Shown: piece by piece, positions 4,132 through 6,203 of the stretch
How the letters are laid out: each line of letters begins with the position of its first letter
Position numbering within the stretch: the first letter of the stretch is position 1
Assembly: GCA_938045085.1 (NCBI GenBank)
Contig: CALINZ010000011.1
Location: 1-6,203, forward strand
DNA from: an uncultured Collinsella sp.
Lineage (GTDB): Bacteria > Actinomycetota > Coriobacteriia > Coriobacteriales > Coriobacteriaceae
Length of the DNA stretch: 6,203 nt
Reading direction: 5' to 3'
Notes under the pieces: generated by a model
Told to the model about the DNA's origin: nothing
The model's input: the letters and a program-made list of their open reading frames with translations, nothing else
Databases searched by the model: none
Translations under genes and position numbers: made by a program

Positions 4132-5919
4132 CTACATCAGGCGCAGACTGACGTCCTTGAGCTGGGCGCCGCTAACGGCACTCGGAGCGCCCGACATAAG
4201 GTCGGAGCCGCTGGCCGTCTTGGGGAACGCCATGACGTCGCGGATGGAGTCGGAACCGGTGAGCAGCATGCACACGCGGTCCAGGCCCAGAGCGAAACCG
4301 CCCATCGGGGGCGCACCAAACTTGAGGGCCTCCATGAGGAAGCCGAACTGAGACTCGGCACGCTCCTCGGTAAAGCCCAGGAGCTTGAGCATGGACATCT
4401 GCATCTCGGCGTTGTGGATACGCATACCGCCGCCGCCGGCCTCAAAGCCGTCCATGACAAAGTCGTAGGTGCAAGAACCGGCTGCCAACGGGTCGGCCTC
4501 GATCTTGGCGATGTCGGTCTCGGTCGGCAGGGTAAAGGGCTGGTGCTCGGCAGCATAGGCCTTGCGATCCTCGTCCCAGTGGAACAGCGGGAAGTTGACG
4601 ACCCACAGGAAGTCGTGGCCCTCGCGCTTGATCTCGAGCGCATTGGCCATGTGCGAACGCATGCCGCCCAGGATCTCGTCGGAGAGCAAGCGCGGGCCGG
4701 CGGCGAACATCACAAGGTCGCCGGGCTCGACATCCATGCGCTCGCGCAGAGCCGCCATCTCCTCGTCCGAGAAGAACTTGACGATGGGGCTGTTGATAGA
4801 GCCGTCCTCGCGGAAAGCAATCCAGGCCAGGCCCTTGGCGCCAAACGTGGAGGCCACGCCGGCAAGCTTATCGATCTTGGCACGTGCCCAGGCACCGGCG
4901 CCCTTGGCGTTGATGGCCTTGACGACAGAGCCCTCCTCGTTTGCGGCAGTCGCAAAGACCTTGAACTTGGAGTTGGCGAAGATGTCGGTCAGGTCGACCA
5001 GGTGCATGCCATAGCGGGTATCGGGCTTGTCGGAGCCATAGGTGTCCATGGCCTCCCAGTAGTCCATACGACGCAGCGGCGTGGGCATCTCGACGCCCAT
5101 GCGGCCGAAGGCGTCGGCCAGGACCTCCTCGAGCGCGCTCATGACGTCGTTCTGGTCCACGAAGGACATCTCGATATCGACCTGGGTGAACTCGGGCTGA
5201 CGGTCGGCACGCAGGTCCTCGTCGCGGAAGCACTTGGCAACCTGGTAGTAGCGCTCGACGCCACCGACCATGAGCAGCTGCTTCAGGAGCTGCGGGGACT
5301 GCGGTAGAGCGTAGAAGTTGCCCGGCTGAATACGGCTGGGAACGATGAAGTCGCGGGCGCCCTCGGGCGTGGACTTAAACAGGGAGGGCGTCTCGACCTC
5401 CATGAACTCACGGTTGTGCAGCGCCTCGCGAATGGCAAAGGTGAAGTCGGAGCGCAGCTTGAGGTTGGCCATCATCTCGGGACGACGGAGGTCCAGATAG
5501 CGATAGCGCAGACGGGTGTCCTCGCTCGTCTCGATGCCGTCCTCAATCTGGAACGGCGGAGTGACGGACGTGTTAAGCACCTCGGCGTGGTCGGTCAGGA
5601 CCTCGATCTCGCCGGTCGCGAGCTTGGTGTTGGTGGTCTCCTCGCCACGAGCGCGCACGACGCCGTGGATCTTGATGGGCCACTCGGGACGCATGGTCTC
5701 GGCAATCTTAAAGGCGTCGCCGTCGGAGTGCTCGGGGTCGAAGGTGAGCTGCGTGATGCCCTCGCGGTCGCGAAGGTCGCAGAAGATAAGGCCGCCGTGG
5801 TCGCGGCGACGGCTCACCCAACCGGTGAGGGTGACCTCTTCGCCCACGTTCTCGAAGCGAAGCTCGCCGCAGGTACGGGTGTGCATGGAATGCTCATCGA
5901 TGGGACGGGTCTGGCTCAT
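4132..5919 (-). CDS. aspS: Aspartyl-tRNA synthetase, bacterial type
   Basis: This 595-residue enzyme is a class II synthetase that activates Asp with ATP and loads it on tRNA-Asp in the cytoplasm. The length is normal for the bacterial form with the GAD insertion. Seen in order: an N-terminal OB-fold anticodon-binding domain (GWVSRRRDHGGLIFCDLRDREG, from residue 33, with breaks omitted in the fold), motif 1 (RYRYLDLRRPEMMANL), the flipping-loop and aspartate region (FKSTPEGARDF), motif 2 (CFRDEDLRADRQPEFTQ), the GAD insertion in the middle, and motif 3 (GGFALGLDRVCMLL) near the end. The RRRDHGG form with His41 is associated with non-discriminating AspRS, which also makes Asp-tRNA-Asn for GatCAB; discriminating enzymes such as E. 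coli's have Leu there. AGGAGG nine bases before the first ATG supports that start over Met12. It is monocistronic, with its own terminator and a leader with hairpins. Confidence 0.97.
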   Translation of the reverse strand: MSQTRPIDEHSMHTRTCGELRFENVGEEVTLTGWVSRRRDHGGLIFCDLRDREGITQLTFDPEHSDGDAFKIAETMRPEWPIKIHGVVRARGEETTNTKLATGEIEVLTDHAEVLNTSVTPPFQIEDGIETSEDTRLRYRYLDLRRPEMMANLKLRSDFTFAIREALHNREFMEVETPSLFKSTPEGARDFIVPSRIQPGNFYALPQSPQLLKQLLMVGGVERYYQVAKCFRDEDLRADRQPEFTQVDIEMSFVDQNDVMSALEEVLADAFGRMGVEMPTPLRRMDYWEAMDTYGSDKPDTRYGMHLVDLTDIFANSKFKVFATAANEEGSVVKAINAKGAGAWARAKIDKLAGVASTFGAKGLAWIAFREDGSINSPIVKFFSDEEMAALRERMDVEPGDLVMFAAGPRLLSDEILGGMRSHMANALEIKREGHDFLWVVNFPLFHWDEDRKAYAAEHQPFTLPTETDIAKIEADPLAAGSCTYDFVMDGFEAGGGGMRIHNAEMQMSMLKLLGFTEERAESQFGFLMEALKFGAPPMGGFALGLDRVCMLLTGSDSIRDVMAFPKTASGSDLMSGAPSAVSGAQLKDVSLRLM

Positions 5920-6175
5920 ACCAGTGATCCTCCTTTATGGATCTGTGCCGCCCCGTGTCGTTCCGGGCGGCGTCGTACAGATTTGCCCAGCCTGCGTAAA
6001 CCGCGCAGCCAGACATGGCGTTCTATGTTATCGCACCCGCGTCGATGTGCCGCGAAAAAGTAGCTCTTACCCAAAGACTTGACGGAGACGAAACAATTGA
6101 CGCACCGCGGCACCCGCCCGCGCTATTCACGTGCGACAATATGCCCCAATACAACTGCACTCGGAAAGGCCCGCC
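5920..6175. other. Divergent intergenic region between aspS and the rightmost gene
   Basis: This 256-bp region has no gene of its own. It must hold the aspS promoter (minus strand) and that of the rightmost gene (plus strand). On the minus strand it carries the aspS leader hairpins. On the plus strand, TTCACG (6126-6131) and TACAAC (6150-6155), 18 bp apart, are a weak promoter guess for the rightmost gene. No clear sigma-70 pair is seen for aspS. Confidence 0.5.
5941..5982 (-). promoter_or_regulatory. Extended hairpin in the aspS leader
   Basis: An outer perfect 6-bp stem, ATCTGT (5941-5946) with ACAGAT (5977-5982), continues straight into an inner 7-bp stem, GCCGCCC (5947-5953) with GGGCGGC (5965-5971). 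The arms are separated only by a five-base bulge on one side (5972-5976), and the apical loop is 11 bases. It ends six bases before the aspS ribosome binding site (5929-5934) and does not cover it. A smaller hairpin (5992-5996 with 6004-6008) lies next to it. It may stabilise or regulate the leader; no T-box consensus is present. Confidence 0.45.
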
Positions 6176-6203
6176 ATGACTGCACGCCTCATCGTTATGG
6201 ATA
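6176..6203 (+). CDS. Start of an unidentified gene, possibly HAD-family hydrolase
   Basis: The first nine codons read MTARLIVMD and then leave the window. A GGAAAGG ribosome binding site lies six bases before the ATG. It is divergent from aspS, with 256 bp between the two starts. The run RLIVMD is typical of the strand leading to the DxDGT motif of HAD-family phosphatases, but the decisive residues lie beyond the window, so this is only a guess. Confidence 0.5.

Noticed and set aside
4051..5307. Long plus-strand open frame of 418 codons opposite aspS
   Set aside because: The strand is occupied by a complete AspRS with all class II motifs. The antisense product is low-complexity, rich in Gly, Leu and Val, and crosses the aspS terminator.
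5920..6060. T-box riboswitch upstream of aspS
   Set aside because: No UGGNACC-type T-box sequence and no antiterminator/terminator pair could be found; only plain hairpins are seen.

Overview
This 6.2 kb window appears to join DNA from two unrelated gut bacteria. From position 1 to about 1390-1440 it reads as Bacteroidota (an Alistipes- or Bacteroides-like order). From there to the end it reads as a high-GC Coriobacteriia such as Collinsella. The join falls inside feoB, at a stretch of protein conserved in both lineages. The lineage calls rest on remembered family sequences. The codon-use break is seen directly: all 25 Glu codons before the join are GAG, while 7 of the 12 after it are GAA. 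A chimeric metagenome contig is the simplest explanation. Recent recombination within feoB is the alternative.

Layout. Positions 1-318 (+) hold the C-terminal end of an AspT/YidE/YbjL-type transporter. A bidirectional hairpin terminator at 338-367 separates it from convergent genes on the minus strand. Read in their own direction, the minus-strand genes are: aspS (5919-4132) with its terminator; a 356-bp gene-free stretch carrying three 62-bp tandem repeats built from inverted arms; an HPr-family gene (3775-3527) with a terminator; a control region with nested inverted repeats; feoA2 (3291-3049); feoA1 (3009-2788); a 122-bp gap with a perfect 10-bp inverted repeat; feoB (2665-521); and a small Cys-rich FeoB partner gene (520-350) that starts right after the feoB stop. 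At the far end a plus-strand gene begins at 6176 and runs off the window, divergent from aspS.

Functions. The feo genes form a ferrous-iron uptake unit: FeoB is the GTPase permease and the two FeoA proteins are small SH3-like partners. Inverted repeats sharing the half-site AAGTTAG lie before feoA2 and before feoB and could be sites for an iron-sensing, DtxR-type repressor. The HPr-family protein keeps the phosphorylatable His15 but has Asp where Gram-positive HPr has the regulatory Ser46. AspRS has the His-Gly-Gly signature linked to non-discriminating enzymes that also charge tRNA-Asn.

No clearly new multi-gene system is visible. The points most worth a second look are the feoB chimera, the 62-bp repeat array, the Asp46 HPr and the shared inverted repeats of the feo locus.
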